A model generated the notes under the pieces. The model ran no database searches. It worked only from the letters and a program-made list of their open reading frames with translations, and was not told the origin of the DNA. Below, in pieces: positions 38,232 to 46,952 of a stretch of 64,000 nt of DNA (its first letter is position 1; every line of letters begins with the position of its first letter). Both the position numbers and the translations under genes were made by a program. This DNA is from Microbacterium sp. H83 (lineage in GTDB: Bacteria; Actinomycetota; Actinomycetes; Actinomycetales; Microbacteriaceae), in contig NZ_LWCU01000011.1 of the NCBI RefSeq assembly GCF_001650405.1, positions 1 through 64,000 on the forward strand, in the 5' to 3' direction.

Positions 38232-39360
38232 ACCGATGAGGGTCGATCTCTCGGAGTTCCCGCTCGTCGACCACCACTGCCACGGGGTCCTCGAGAGTGA
38301 TCCCAGTCGCGAAGACTTCGAGCTACTGACTACCGAGTCCGACTGGGCAGCCCCCGAAGGAACCACCGGATTCGACTCTCAAGTAGGTTTTGGGATCCGG
38401 AGATATTGCGCTCCAGTCCTCGACCTGCCCTCGTTCGCGAGCCCCGAGGACTACCTTGCCCGACGGGTGGCGCTCGGAGCGCCGGAGGTCAACCGCAGAC
38501 TGCTGCGATCCACGGGGATCTCCGACTACCTCATCGAAACCGGGTATCGCGGCGACGCGATCCTGACACCTTCCGCAATGGCCGACGCCGGCGCTGCCCG
38601 CGCTCATGAAGTGGTGCGCCTTGAGCGCATTGCTGAGCAGCTCGTGGAGGGCGGATGCTCTGCCCCGCAGTTCAGAAAGACTTTCGCTCAAACCCTCGAC
38701 GACGCCCTTCGCGCAGCGGTAGGTGTCAAATCCATCGCCGCCTACCGCATCGGTCTCGACTTCGATCCTCGCCGTCCGTCCGCAGAAGACGTAGACACCG
38801 CGCTCGACGCGTGGATGCGCTCAACGCTCGGTGGAGAGGTCCGACTGTCGGACGCGACCATCATCCGTCATCTCCTGTGGGAGGCGGTCGACCGCGGCGC
38901 CCTCATCCAATTCCACATCGGATACGGCGACGCCGACGTCGACCTTCTGCGGTGCACCCCGTTGCTGCTGACCGAATTCATGAGGCTCACGCGCGCGTCA
39001 GGCGTCCGCATCGCGTTACTGCACTGCTACCCGTTCCACCGCGAAGCGGGCTACTTGGCCCAGGTCTTCCCTCACGTCTTCCTCGACGTGGGTCTCGCGG
39101 TGAACTACACCGGGTCGCGCTCGCACGCGGTGATTGCGGAGTCGATGGAGCTCGCCCCGTTCTCCAAGCTAATGTTCTCCAGCGACGCCTTCGGCGTTGC
39201 GGAGCTCTACCTCCTAGGAGCGCTGCTGTTCCGCCGGGGGACCGAGGCCGCCCTCGCCGACTTTGCTGCGCGGGACGGGTGGCCTGTCGAAGAGCAACGC
39301 CGGGTCGCTGAACTCATCAGTTCTGGCAATGCACGCCGCGTCTACGGGATCGGCGCATGA
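38221..39360 (+). CDS. Amidohydrolase (FluG N-terminal/amidohydrolase-2 type)
   Basis: 379 residues, ATG at 38221 within the glutamine synthetase remnant. FPLVDHHCHGVLES supplies the first metal His pair (H-x-H-type), LIQFHIGYGDADVDLL and RIALLHCYPFHREAGYLAQVFPHVFLDVGLAVNY the later metal/His positions, and LMFSSDAFGVAELY the Asp. This is the TIM-barrel amidohydrolase that is fused to or sits beside glutamine synthetase-like ligases in FluG and ipuF/nodulin-like systems, where it hydrolyses an amide or gamma-glutamyl bond. It overlaps the M20 gene by ATGA. Confidence 0.85.
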   Translation: MSTEPMRVDLSEFPLVDHHCHGVLESDPSREDFELLTTESDWAAPEGTTGFDSQVGFGIRRYCAPVLDLPSFASPEDYLARRVALGAPEVNRRLLRSTGISDYLIETGYRGDAILTPSAMADAGAARAHEVVRLERIAEQLVEGGCSAPQFRKTFAQTLDDALRAAVGVKSIAAYRIGLDFDPRRPSAEDVDTALDAWMRSTLGGEVRLSDATIIRHLLWEAVDRGALIQFHIGYGDADVDLLRCTPLLLTEFMRLTRASGVRIALLHCYPFHREAGYLAQVFPHVFLDVGLAVNYTGSRSHAVIAESMELAPFSKLMFSSDAFGVAELYLLGALLFRRGTEAALADFAARDGWPVEEQRRVAELISSGNARRVYGIGA

Positions 39361-40625
39361 GGCCCGATCTGGCGCTCCTCGCCGCGCACTGGCGAGCGGC
39401 GTTCGTCGCGGAGCAAGAGGCCGCAGTTGGACTGCGGAAGGATCTGCACGCAGACCCGCGTGCATCCGCCGACGAGGATGATGCTTCGCGGCGTATCGAG
39501 GCCGCTCTCCATGGGGTCATCGCTTTCCGGCGGAGTGCGGACACCGGACGTATCGGCCGTATCGGCCCGGAGCGCGGCGCAGCGATTGCCCTCCGCGCTG
39601 AACTCGACGCCCTTCCGCTGCGAGAGCAGACCGGCGCGCCCTATGCAGCGACCGGCGAGCTCATGCATGCCTGCGGACATGACGTGCATCAAGCCGCCCT
39701 CGTGGCACTGCTTCGCGCCTCCGTCGGTATCGACCTTCCATTCGGGCTGGTCGCTCTTCTGCAGCCGCGGGAGGAGACCTACCCGTCAGGTGCGCTCGAC
39801 ATGGTGCGAGAGAACGTTCTTCTCGATGAGGACATCGCACACGTCATCGGCGCGCACGTGCATCCGGCGGTGCCCGTCGGCGAGATCGCGGTGGGTGGAG
39901 GATTCATCAACGCCGCGGCCGACGAAATCGACATCCGGTTGGTGGGACGCGGCGGCCATGGCGCCTACCCGCATGACGGAGCAGACCCCGTTGCAGCTGC
40001 CGCACACATTGCGATTGCTTTGCCGGAGCTGGTACGGCGTACCGTCTCGCCTCTGAATGCAGCCGTCATCAGCATCGGCACATTGCACGTGGGCGATGGC
40101 GCTGCGAACGTCCTCCCGGAGAATGCCCACATCCGCGCCACTCTGCGCAGCACTGATCCGGCGGATCGGGTTGCTCTCCAGCGTGCAGTCAAGAGCACCG
40201 CGGAGAGCATCGCGAGCGGATTCGGGGTGGTCGCGGTCACCACTGTCACCGAAGGCGAGCCGGTGCTGATCAACGACGCCGAGCTTGCCGCTCGCATCGG
40301 CGACGCCGTCGTCACCCTCGGAGTCTCGCGCGCGGAACCACTCCGCTCACTCGGTGCCGATGACTTCTCCTACTTCTCCGACGCCGTGCCCTCCGCGATG
40401 CTCTTCGTTGGCGTCGAGACCGCAGGAGAGACACCACCGCCGTCCCTTCATCACCCGCGGTTCCTGCCGACGGATCGTGCCGTGCAGGACGTGGGCATGG
40501 CGCTCATGGCCGGCTACCTCGCAGCCGCTGAAAACCTCCTCGACGCGCGTCCTTCGGCGATCACAGCTCCTCAGGTCCGCGAGACGCTGACGGATCACCC
40601 CTCCATCGAGAGGGAGCATGCATGA
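39357..40625 (+). CDS. M20-family amidohydrolase (HipO/AbgB-like)
   Basis: 422 residues. LRAELDALPLREQTGAPYAA, GELMHACGHDVHQAALVAL (H-x-C-x-H metal site), LLQPREETYPSGALDM, HVHPAVPVGEIAVGGG, GRGGHGAYPHDGADPV and GADDFSYF are the blocks of amidohydrolases that cleave N-acyl or hippurate-type amides. Chain length is typical. It overlaps the preceding amidohydrolase by 4 bases, so the pair acts on the same pathway. The remnant at 37618 shows that another member once stood nearby. Confidence 0.9.
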   Translation: MRPDLALLAAHWRAAFVAEQEAAVGLRKDLHADPRASADEDDASRRIEAALHGVIAFRRSADTGRIGRIGPERGAAIALRAELDALPLREQTGAPYAATGELMHACGHDVHQAALVALLRASVGIDLPFGLVALLQPREETYPSGALDMVRENVLLDEDIAHVIGAHVHPAVPVGEIAVGGGFINAAADEIDIRLVGRGGHGAYPHDGADPVAAAAHIAIALPELVRRTVSPLNAAVISIGTLHVGDGAANVLPENAHIRATLRSTDPADRVALQRAVKSTAESIASGFGVVAVTTVTEGEPVLINDAELAARIGDAVVTLGVSRAEPLRSLGADDFSYFSDAVPSAMLFVGVETAGETPPPSLHHPRFLPTDRAVQDVGMALMAGYLAAAENLLDARPSAITAPQVRETLTDHPSIEREHA

Positions 40626-40824
40626 ACTCGGTGACGCGGACACTCGCACGCGGCACTCGCTAACGCATCCTGTTCCGCCGATTCGACGTCTGCTTCAAGC
40701 TGGCCGCAGGTGAAGAGAAATCTTATACGTACTATCTGTTACATCTAGCGCTATTTGTTGTACTCTGTACTATCCAGTTCGTATCCTGGGGCGTCAGAGT
40801 CGACGCCATACGAAGGGTTCTGAA
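40626..40824 (+). promoter_or_regulatory. Promoter region of the permease-ligase-transaminase operon
   Basis: An unusually AT-rich stretch (about 40715-40785) with TTATAC, TGTTAC and TACTAT hexamers precedes the permease gene. The RpiR regulator at 45013 is a candidate for binding here; no palindrome stands out. Confidence 0.45.
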
Positions 40825-42267
40825 ATGACTGCAGCATCCACTCGCGTCGGGGACAGCACCCCGGTCGCCCCGCGCAAGACACTCCGCCTGTGGGAAGTCG
40901 TGGCAATCTCGGTGGGCTTCATGGGGCCCGTCATGGCGATGTCGTTGAACGGCATCGGAGTCGCCGGACTCGTCGGCTCCGGCGTGCCGTTCACCTTTAT
41001 CGTCTCGTTCGCTGGGACGATGCTTGTGGCATACGCGTTCATCCGGCTCACCCGATACATCACTCACGCCGGGTCGGTATACGCCCTCGCAGGCTCCACG
41101 CTCGGCCCTCGGGCAGGCTTCTTCGGAGGTTTCGCGCTCCTGGGCACCTACATCTTCTTCGCCGTCTGCATCGCTGGCGCGTGCGGGGTTTTCTTCCAAG
41201 CGATGATGACCGAGTTCGGGGTAACACTCCCGTCGTGGACCTGGGTTCTCGTGCCCGTCGTCGTCGCCGTGTTCACCCTCATCCTCAACGTGCGTGAGTC
41301 CACCGTTACGGCTCGTACGCTCCTGGGCATCGGGTTCGTCGGAATCGCCGCGATGGTCGTGCTCTCGGTGGTCATCATCGTTCGCGTGGCTTCGGGAGAC
41401 GCGCCCGTATCGACCGGCGTGGACTTCTCCGTGCTGCTTCCCGGCGACGCCCCGATCAGCGCCGTCATGACCGCCGCAGTGTTCGGATTCTTGTCGTGGG
41501 CAGGATTCGAGTCGGGCACCTCGCTGGGAGAGGAGACGCAGAACCCTAAGCGGGTCGTTCCGCGCGCTCTCCTGCTCGCGGTCGTCGTCGCCGGCGTCAT
41601 CTACGTCCTCGTGATGTTCGCGCAGACCATCGGTTTCGGAACCGATGAGGAAGGTGTCGCGGCGTTCGCTGGAGCATCCTCCACTCTCACAACCCTCGCG
41701 TCCACTTACGTCGGACAGTGGTGCGCGGTGCTCATCGCGATCTTCGCATTCCTCGTCGCGTTCGCTTCCCTGCTGAGCTCGACCGCGGCAGCCGCCCGTC
41801 TCCTCTTTGCTCTCGCACGCGACGGGTTCGGACCGAAGTCGTTCGCCGCTACGAGCGACAAGACCGGAGTCCCCGTCCGGAGCACGATCTTCGTGATCAT
41901 CCTCACCGTCGTCTTCGCGGTCGGGTTCGGCCTGTTCGGCGCCACATCGGTGGAGGTGTACTACTGGTTCGCGACCATCGCGACCCTCTGCATGGTGGTC
42001 GCATACGGAATGACCTCGGTAGGCGTCATCAAGCACACGTTCTCGCGTGGATCGAAGATCCCGAAGTGGGAAGCCATCATCCCGGTCCTCGGCCTCGCCT
42101 TCCTCGCCTACGTGTACTTCATCCAGATCGCCGGCCAGGCCGCCCCGTACACATACTTCCCGTGGATTGCGGGCGCGTGGTGCCTGATCGGCTTGATCAT
42201 CGTGCTCGTCCGCCCATCCCTTGCCGACAGAATCGGATCTCGTCTGAGCGTGGAAGAGCTGGACTGA
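40825..42267 (+). CDS. APC-superfamily amino acid/amine permease
   Basis: 480 residues with twelve TM helices. The start (RLWEVVAISVGFMGPVMAMSLNGIGVAGLVGSGVPF) and GFLSWAGFESGTSLGEETQNPKRVVPRALLLAVVVAGVIYV are typical of APC transporters of amino acids, polyamines and ethanolamine. It precedes the glutamine synthetase-like gene by 2 bases, so it should import the substrate glutamylated by it. The gene is intact. Confidence 0.9.
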   Translation: MTAASTRVGDSTPVAPRKTLRLWEVVAISVGFMGPVMAMSLNGIGVAGLVGSGVPFTFIVSFAGTMLVAYAFIRLTRYITHAGSVYALAGSTLGPRAGFFGGFALLGTYIFFAVCIAGACGVFFQAMMTEFGVTLPSWTWVLVPVVVAVFTLILNVRESTVTARTLLGIGFVGIAAMVVLSVVIIVRVASGDAPVSTGVDFSVLLPGDAPISAVMTAAVFGFLSWAGFESGTSLGEETQNPKRVVPRALLLAVVVAGVIYVLVMFAQTIGFGTDEEGVAAFAGASSTLTTLASTYVGQWCAVLIAIFAFLVAFASLLSSTAAAARLLFALARDGFGPKSFAATSDKTGVPVRSTIFVIILTVVFAVGFGLFGATSVEVYYWFATIATLCMVVAYGMTSVGVIKHTFSRGSKIPKWEAIIPVLGLAFLAYVYFIQIAGQAAPYTYFPWIAGAWCLIGLIIVLVRPSLADRIGSRLSVEELD

Positions 42268-42269
42268 TA

Positions 42270-43619
42270 ATGACCGTCAACAACCCGAACCCGACGACAG
42301 GAAAAGACACCATGGGCACCGAGGCAGAAAACGACGAACTGATCTTCATCGCCACCACCGACATCGCGGCGCGCACCAAGGGACGCTCGATGCGGTTGGC
42401 GGACTTCGACGAGAACGCCTCGCTCGGTTGGGTGCCCGCAAACCTGGGCATCGGCTCGCTCGGTCACATCGTCGATGACATCCCCTACGGCTCCACCGGT
42501 GATCTGCGCCTCAAGCCGGACCTCAGCTCGCTCGCCCGCGTGGATGGAATCCCCGGGCGGCCCCCGCTGAACGTCGTTTTCGCGGATCTGGTAAACACGG
42601 ACGGGTCACCTTGGGAGAGCTGCCCGCGCACCTTCCTCCGTGACGCTGTCGAGCAGCTGCGGACTGAGTTCGGCATCACAACTCGTTCCTCTTTCGAGCA
42701 CGAGTTCGTGGACGTCAGCGCCAAGGGAGACCACCACCCGTTCTCGCTGCAGGCATTCCGGCGCGCAGAGCCGCTCGGATCCGAGCTGATGCGCGTACTG
42801 CACACCGCCGGACTCGAACCGGAGACCTGGCTTCCCGAGTACGGTCGTCACCAGTACGAGATCACCGTCGCCCCCACCGATCCGGTCGCCGCGGCAGACC
42901 GAGCCATCCTCGTCCGCGACATCGTCTACGACGTCTTCGAGGCCCACGGACGCGAAGCCTCCTTCGCCCCTGTCGTCGTACCGGGCGAGACCGGCAACGG
43001 TGTGCACGTGCACTTCGGACTCGATGACCTCGACGGCAACACCCTCGTGTATGACCCCACCCGCCCTGGCCGCCTTTCCAAACTTGCCGGCAGCTTCGCC
43101 GCCGGCATCGTCAAGTACGGGCCCGCCATGGCCGCCCTGTTCGCCCCGTTGGCGACCAGCTACCTCCGTCTCGCGCCGCACAACTGGTCAACGGCACGGT
43201 CGTTCCTGGGGCTTCAGAACCGCGAGGCGCTGTTGCGCATCTGTCCCACCAACGAAATCGACGGCCGCGACCCCAGCAAGCAGCTGCACTTCGAATTCCG
43301 TGGCGGTGATATCGGAGCCAACCCCTGGATCCTTCTGGGCATGATTCTGCGGGCAGGAATGCAGGGACTCCGTGACCGACTCGAGACGCCGGAGATCGTC
43401 GTTGGAGAGCTCGACCTGGAGGATCGACACGCCCACCTGACCAGGCTTCCCCGGGATCTCGAGAAGGCACTCGATGCGCTGAAGGCGGACGAGGTGGTGT
43501 CCGGGTGGTTCTCGCCGGCGTTCCTGGCAACCTTCGAGGCCATTAAGAAGGACGAGTTCGCCTCTGTTCAGGGCCGCTCGCTCACCGAGCAATGCGAGGT
43601 GTACGCTCGTGTCTACTGA
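42270..43619 (+). CDS. Glutamine synthetase-like ligase (GlnA3/GlnA4/PuuA-type)
   Basis: 449 residues from ATG 42270 (ATG 42312 is an alternative). SSFEHEFVDVS, LPEYGRHQYEITVAPTDP, GNGVHVHFGLDD, RLAPHNWSTARSFLGLQNREALLRI and HFEFRGGDIGANPWILLGMIL cover the ATP, glutamate and metal sites with the divergences seen in gamma-glutamyl-amine ligases: PEYGRHQYEI in place of PEVAPGQ and HVHFGL in place of HVHQS. It probably joins glutamate to an imported amine. Its stop overlaps the aminotransferase start by 11 bases. Confidence 0.9.
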   Translation: MTVNNPNPTTGKDTMGTEAENDELIFIATTDIAARTKGRSMRLADFDENASLGWVPANLGIGSLGHIVDDIPYGSTGDLRLKPDLSSLARVDGIPGRPPLNVVFADLVNTDGSPWESCPRTFLRDAVEQLRTEFGITTRSSFEHEFVDVSAKGDHHPFSLQAFRRAEPLGSELMRVLHTAGLEPETWLPEYGRHQYEITVAPTDPVAAADRAILVRDIVYDVFEAHGREASFAPVVVPGETGNGVHVHFGLDDLDGNTLVYDPTRPGRLSKLAGSFAAGIVKYGPAMAALFAPLATSYLRLAPHNWSTARSFLGLQNREALLRICPTNEIDGRDPSKQLHFEFRGGDIGANPWILLGMILRAGMQGLRDRLETPEIVVGELDLEDRHAHLTRLPRDLEKALDALKADEVVSGWFSPAFLATFEAIKKDEFASVQGRSLTEQCEVYARVY

Positions 43620-44985
43620 GCATGCGAACTCCACGACGACGCCAGCGCACGGAGACGGTGTACCTGACCTCCTCGCACGAGACCGCGCCGTCATCGCGGG
43701 GGTAGAGAAGCTGCGCTTCTTCCCGCTTGCCGCCGTCTCAGGCTCCGGTCACACACTCGTCGAACCCGACGGCCGCGAACTCATCGACCTCAGCGCAAGC
43801 TGGACGGCATCAGGTTTTGGGCATGGCAACATGCGCATCGCTGCTGTCATTGCCGATGCCGCAGCTTCAAGCCCCGGATCCTCGATCCTGTCCGCCACGC
43901 ATCCGGACGCAGTCTCACTCGCGGAGGAACTACTCGATCTCGTGCCCAGCTCGCTGCCGCCTGAGGAGAGACGCGTCTACCTCGGACATGCGGGCACAGA
44001 CGCGAACGAAGTGGCGCTACACGGCGCTCGCCACGCGACCGGGCGACCGAACGTGATCGCGTTCGAGAACGGCTACCACGGCGGAATGGGTGACTCACGG
44101 GGTGTATCCGGCGTTCACATCGCCTCTGGTGTGCCTGCCGACCCGCACCTGACTCTTCTGCCCTACCCGGATGCGTACAGGCCCCACACCGGCGACGCGT
44201 CCACCATCGTCGAAGACATCCTCGCCGCAGCCAGCGAGGAGCTGTCCCGCGGGAAGACTGCGGCAGTGATCGTAGAACCTATCCAGTCCGATGGTGGGGT
44301 CATCGTGCCCCCAGCCGGTTTCCTGTCAGGTCTGCGAGAACTGTGCGATGCGCACGGCGCGTATCTCATTGTCGACGAGGTGAAGGTCGGCCTAGGACGC
44401 ACTGGGCTCCCGCATGCGTTTGCCTATGACGGCGTCGTTCCCGACATCGTCACCCTCGGCAAGGCGCTGGGAGGAGGACTCCCGCTGTCCGCCGCTGTCG
44501 GTCCAGCCTCTGTATTGGACGAACCGGTGGCTTCTGCATTGATGACCACTACCGGTAACCCGATCTCGTGCGCTGCCGGCCGTGCCGTTTTGTCGATTGT
44601 TCGAGAGGGTTCCGTTACTGCCAATGCGCGGGATCGTGGGTTCCAACTACTGACATTGTTCGAGGAGTACGTCCGCACGTACCGGCCGGGTGCCTGCCAC
44701 GTGGGCAACGTGCGCGGTCGCGGGCTGTCGGTCGGCGTCGAGATCGTTCACGACCGCCAGTCCGCGGCTGCAGACGACAACCTCACCGCGAAGATCGTCT
44801 ACCGAGCTTGGCAGCTCGGCGTAGTGGCCTACCCGGTGCGGGGCAACGTCATCGAACTGACCCCGCCGCTGACAATCCCGGCTGACGCACTCTCGGAAGC
44901 GGTGCGACTCCTGACCCAGGCAATAGACGACGCCGCGGAGGGCGTCGTGTCCGACGAGCAGATCGCTGACTACCAGGGCTGGTGA
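43609..44985 (+). CDS. Class III PLP aminotransferase
   Basis: 458 residues from a GTG inside the ligase gene. SASWTASGFGHGNMRIAAVI, YLGHAGTDANEVALHGARH, FENGYHGGMGDSRGVSGVH, YLIVDEVKVGLGRTG (PLP-binding Asp) and DIVTLGKALGGGLPLSAAVG (Schiff-base Lys) are all present. Relatives transfer omega-amino groups, for instance from GABA, beta-alanine or polyamine derivatives. As third gene of the permease-ligase operon it should act on the glutamylated or freed amine. Confidence 0.9.
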   Translation: MSTEHANSTTTPAHGDGVPDLLARDRAVIAGVEKLRFFPLAAVSGSGHTLVEPDGRELIDLSASWTASGFGHGNMRIAAVIADAAASSPGSSILSATHPDAVSLAEELLDLVPSSLPPEERRVYLGHAGTDANEVALHGARHATGRPNVIAFENGYHGGMGDSRGVSGVHIASGVPADPHLTLLPYPDAYRPHTGDASTIVEDILAAASEELSRGKTAAVIVEPIQSDGGVIVPPAGFLSGLRELCDAHGAYLIVDEVKVGLGRTGLPHAFAYDGVVPDIVTLGKALGGGLPLSAAVGPASVLDEPVASALMTTTGNPISCAAGRAVLSIVREGSVTANARDRGFQLLTLFEEYVRTYRPGACHVGNVRGRGLSVGVEIVHDRQSAAADDNLTAKIVYRAWQLGVVAYPVRGNVIELTPPLTIPADALSEAVRLLTQAIDDAAEGVVSDEQIADYQGW

Positions 44986-45012
44986 TATGGCCCACGGTCA
45001 GCGACCTCAAGG

Positions 45013-45906
45013 TCACGCGGACGCGGGGGTGACGGGCTCGGAGATCCAGGTTTCCCGAACAGCTTCAAGGGACTCAAGGCGCTTACGACCCGACTCGCCA
45101 CGTTCTTCCGTCACCCCCGCGATCACTGTCTCCAGGACCGCCAGCGCGGGGACGAGAGAGTCGAACGGGGATGGTGCGTCCACATTCGCTGGCAACACGG
45201 CCTTCGCTACGTCTGCAACCGGCGACATCCAGCGGTCCGTGAACAGCACCAGTTCAGCACCCTGCGACGCGACACTGCGCGCGAATCGCACGACCCCCTG
45301 GTCGTACCTGCGGTAGTCGAACACAACCAAGACGTCGCTTCGACGGGTGTCGGCCACGACGGCAAGGCGCTTGAGCTCGTCAGGGCCAATCGACTGCACA
45401 TCGGGACGCAACAGCATCAGATGGGCCGCGAGATAGTCCGCCAGCATCAGACTGAACCGTCCGCCGATCAGTCGCACGCGTCGGCGCGGGTCCGACAACA
45501 GGGACACCGCTCGCTCGTACTCGCTGAGCGGAAGGTCACCCATCGTTGCACTGATGCCGGAGGTGAACACCTCGGTCGCGTGGGCCAGTTCGTCGTCGTC
45601 GGAGCGAAGATCCGCTCGCCCGTACTGCTCCAGTGGGGATCCCAGACGTTCCTGTACTTCGTGAACGAGTTTTTTCTGGAAGTCGGGATACCCGGTGAAG
45701 CCGAGACGTCCGACGAACCGAATCACGGTGGGGGAGCTTACCGACGCGCGACGCGCGAGTTCGGCGACTGTCTCCAGTCCCGCGATGGGATAGTTCGCGA
45801 GCAGCGCTCGTCCAACTTTCCGCTCGCCTGCGCTGAGCGAGTCCAGAGCCCGTCTAACTTGCTCACTGACCAGCAGGCCGCCAGCCTGCAAACCATCAAC
45901 GGCCAT
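45013..45906 (-). CDS. RpiR-family transcriptional regulator
   Basis: 297 residues from the ATG at 45906 (AAGGGAG upstream). An N-terminal HTH (SLSAGERKVGRALLANYPIAGLETVAELARRASVSSPTVIRFVGRLGFTGYPDFQKKL) joins a C-terminal SIS domain (VRLIGGRFSLMLADYLAAHLMLLRPDV, DVLVVFDYRRYDQGVVRFARSVA). SIS domains sense sugar phosphates in many members but amino-acid-related metabolites in others. It ends convergent with the aminotransferase and is probably the local repressor. Confidence 0.9.
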   Translation of the reverse strand: MAVDGLQAGGLLVSEQVRRALDSLSAGERKVGRALLANYPIAGLETVAELARRASVSSPTVIRFVGRLGFTGYPDFQKKLVHEVQERLGSPLEQYGRADLRSDDDELAHATEVFTSGISATMGDLPLSEYERAVSLLSDPRRRVRLIGGRFSLMLADYLAAHLMLLRPDVQSIGPDELKRLAVVADTRRSDVLVVFDYRRYDQGVVRFARSVASQGAELVLFTDRWMSPVADVAKAVLPANVDAPSPFDSLVPALAVLETVIAGVTEERGESGRKRLESLEAVRETWISEPVTPASA

Positions 45907-45932
45907 CGTCACTCCCTTGGTTGGAACCCACG

Positions 45933-46871
45933 TTACACATTGGCATGATCACTACCTTCTGTTGATGCGGTTCCGACTTTCTGCGCCCGAACTGTCGCGG
46001 AGATCAGTGCGATGGTCTGCTCCTCGAGCGTCGGCGCCGTCAGCAGGAGAACGTCGCGAGTCAGCGCCGCGCCAAGGAGAGGCACCGTGACCACTCCCTC
46101 CTGCGCGTGAAGGTCTTCTGGCAGAGCAAGCTCGGGCACCATGGCTAGGCCTAGTCCTGCGGCAACATATGCGCGAACGACTCGGTAGTCGTCCGTTCGC
46201 GGCCCGATTCGAGGATCGAAGCCCGCGGCGTGCGCAGCCGCGGTGAAAGCGAGATCCCCCGGGTCCGTTTCTCTGACGCCGAAGACCCACGGCTCTCCAC
46301 TGAACTCCAGGAGATGACGTGAGCCCGCATTCGCGAGAGGGTGTCCGCTAGGGGCAATCAGGGTGAATCGCTCTGCAAACAGGGAGGAGCGGCGGACGCC
46401 CGGTCCCGCAGGCGCGGGGTCTCCCGGCCGCTCAAACACGATGGCAGCATCCAATGCGAGCTGGTCCATCATCAGGGTCAACTCGTGGAGTTCGCCTTCG
46501 ACGACTCGGGCGGAATAGCCGGAGGAATCGAGAGCGCGCACCAGCGCTGGCAGCACTCGAGCTGCGGCGGTGGGGAAGATGCCGAGCCTGACCCGTCGCC
46601 GGCCGTCAGCTAGCGTTTTCGCCACATCGCCTTCTGCGCGAGATGCGCGGTCGAGGATAGCAATCGCATGCGGAAGCCAGAGTCTGCCTGCTGAGGTGAG
46701 CTGCGTGCCAGCACGGGAGCTGTCGATGACCGGCAACCCCGTCGTCAGCCCAAGCGCACGCAGGTGATGAGTCACAGTTGGTTGACTCCACCCCAGGGCG
46801 GCCGCCGCCCCCAGCACGGAGCCATGTTCTGCAACTGCCCGAAGGGCGGCGAACTGACGTAGATCGAGCAT
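45933..46871 (-). CDS. LysR-family regulator of the decarboxylase gene
   Basis: 312 residues. LDLRQFAALRAVAEHGSVLGAAAALGWSQPTVTHHLRALGLTTGLPVIDSSRAG is the LysR winged helix; the rest is the periplasmic-binding-like sensor (VRLGIFPTAAARVLPALVRAL). It is divergent from the decarboxylase gene with 81 bases between them; the dyad at 46882-46896 fits a LysR box. The usual logic is activation of the divergent gene by its substrate. Confidence 0.9.
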   Translation of the reverse strand: MLDLRQFAALRAVAEHGSVLGAAAALGWSQPTVTHHLRALGLTTGLPVIDSSRAGTQLTSAGRLWLPHAIAILDRASRAEGDVAKTLADGRRRVRLGIFPTAAARVLPALVRALDSSGYSARVVEGELHELTLMMDQLALDAAIVFERPGDPAPAGPGVRRSSLFAERFTLIAPSGHPLANAGSRHLLEFSGEPWVFGVRETDPGDLAFTAAAHAAGFDPRIGPRTDDYRVVRAYVAAGLGLAMVPELALPEDLHAQEGVVTVPLLGAALTRDVLLLTAPTLEEQTIALISATVRAQKVGTASTEGSDHANV

Positions 46872-46881
46872 TCGACTCTCT

Positions 46882-46896
46882 CAATACCTCGTATTG
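46882..46896. promoter_or_regulatory. Dyad caatac-ctc-gtattg (LysR operator candidate)
   Basis: Perfect 6-bp dyad with 3-base spacer, 11 bases from the LysR start, in the divergent promoter region. Confidence 0.55.
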
Positions 46897-46952
46897 GAAC
46901 TCACACGATAGTCACTATTCCATATGGACGACATCCCGATCACGATTGAAGA

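Noticed and set aside
40732..42036. 434-codon minus-strand frame opposite the permease gene
   Set aside because: Asp/His/Arg-rich antisense of a 12-helix membrane protein.
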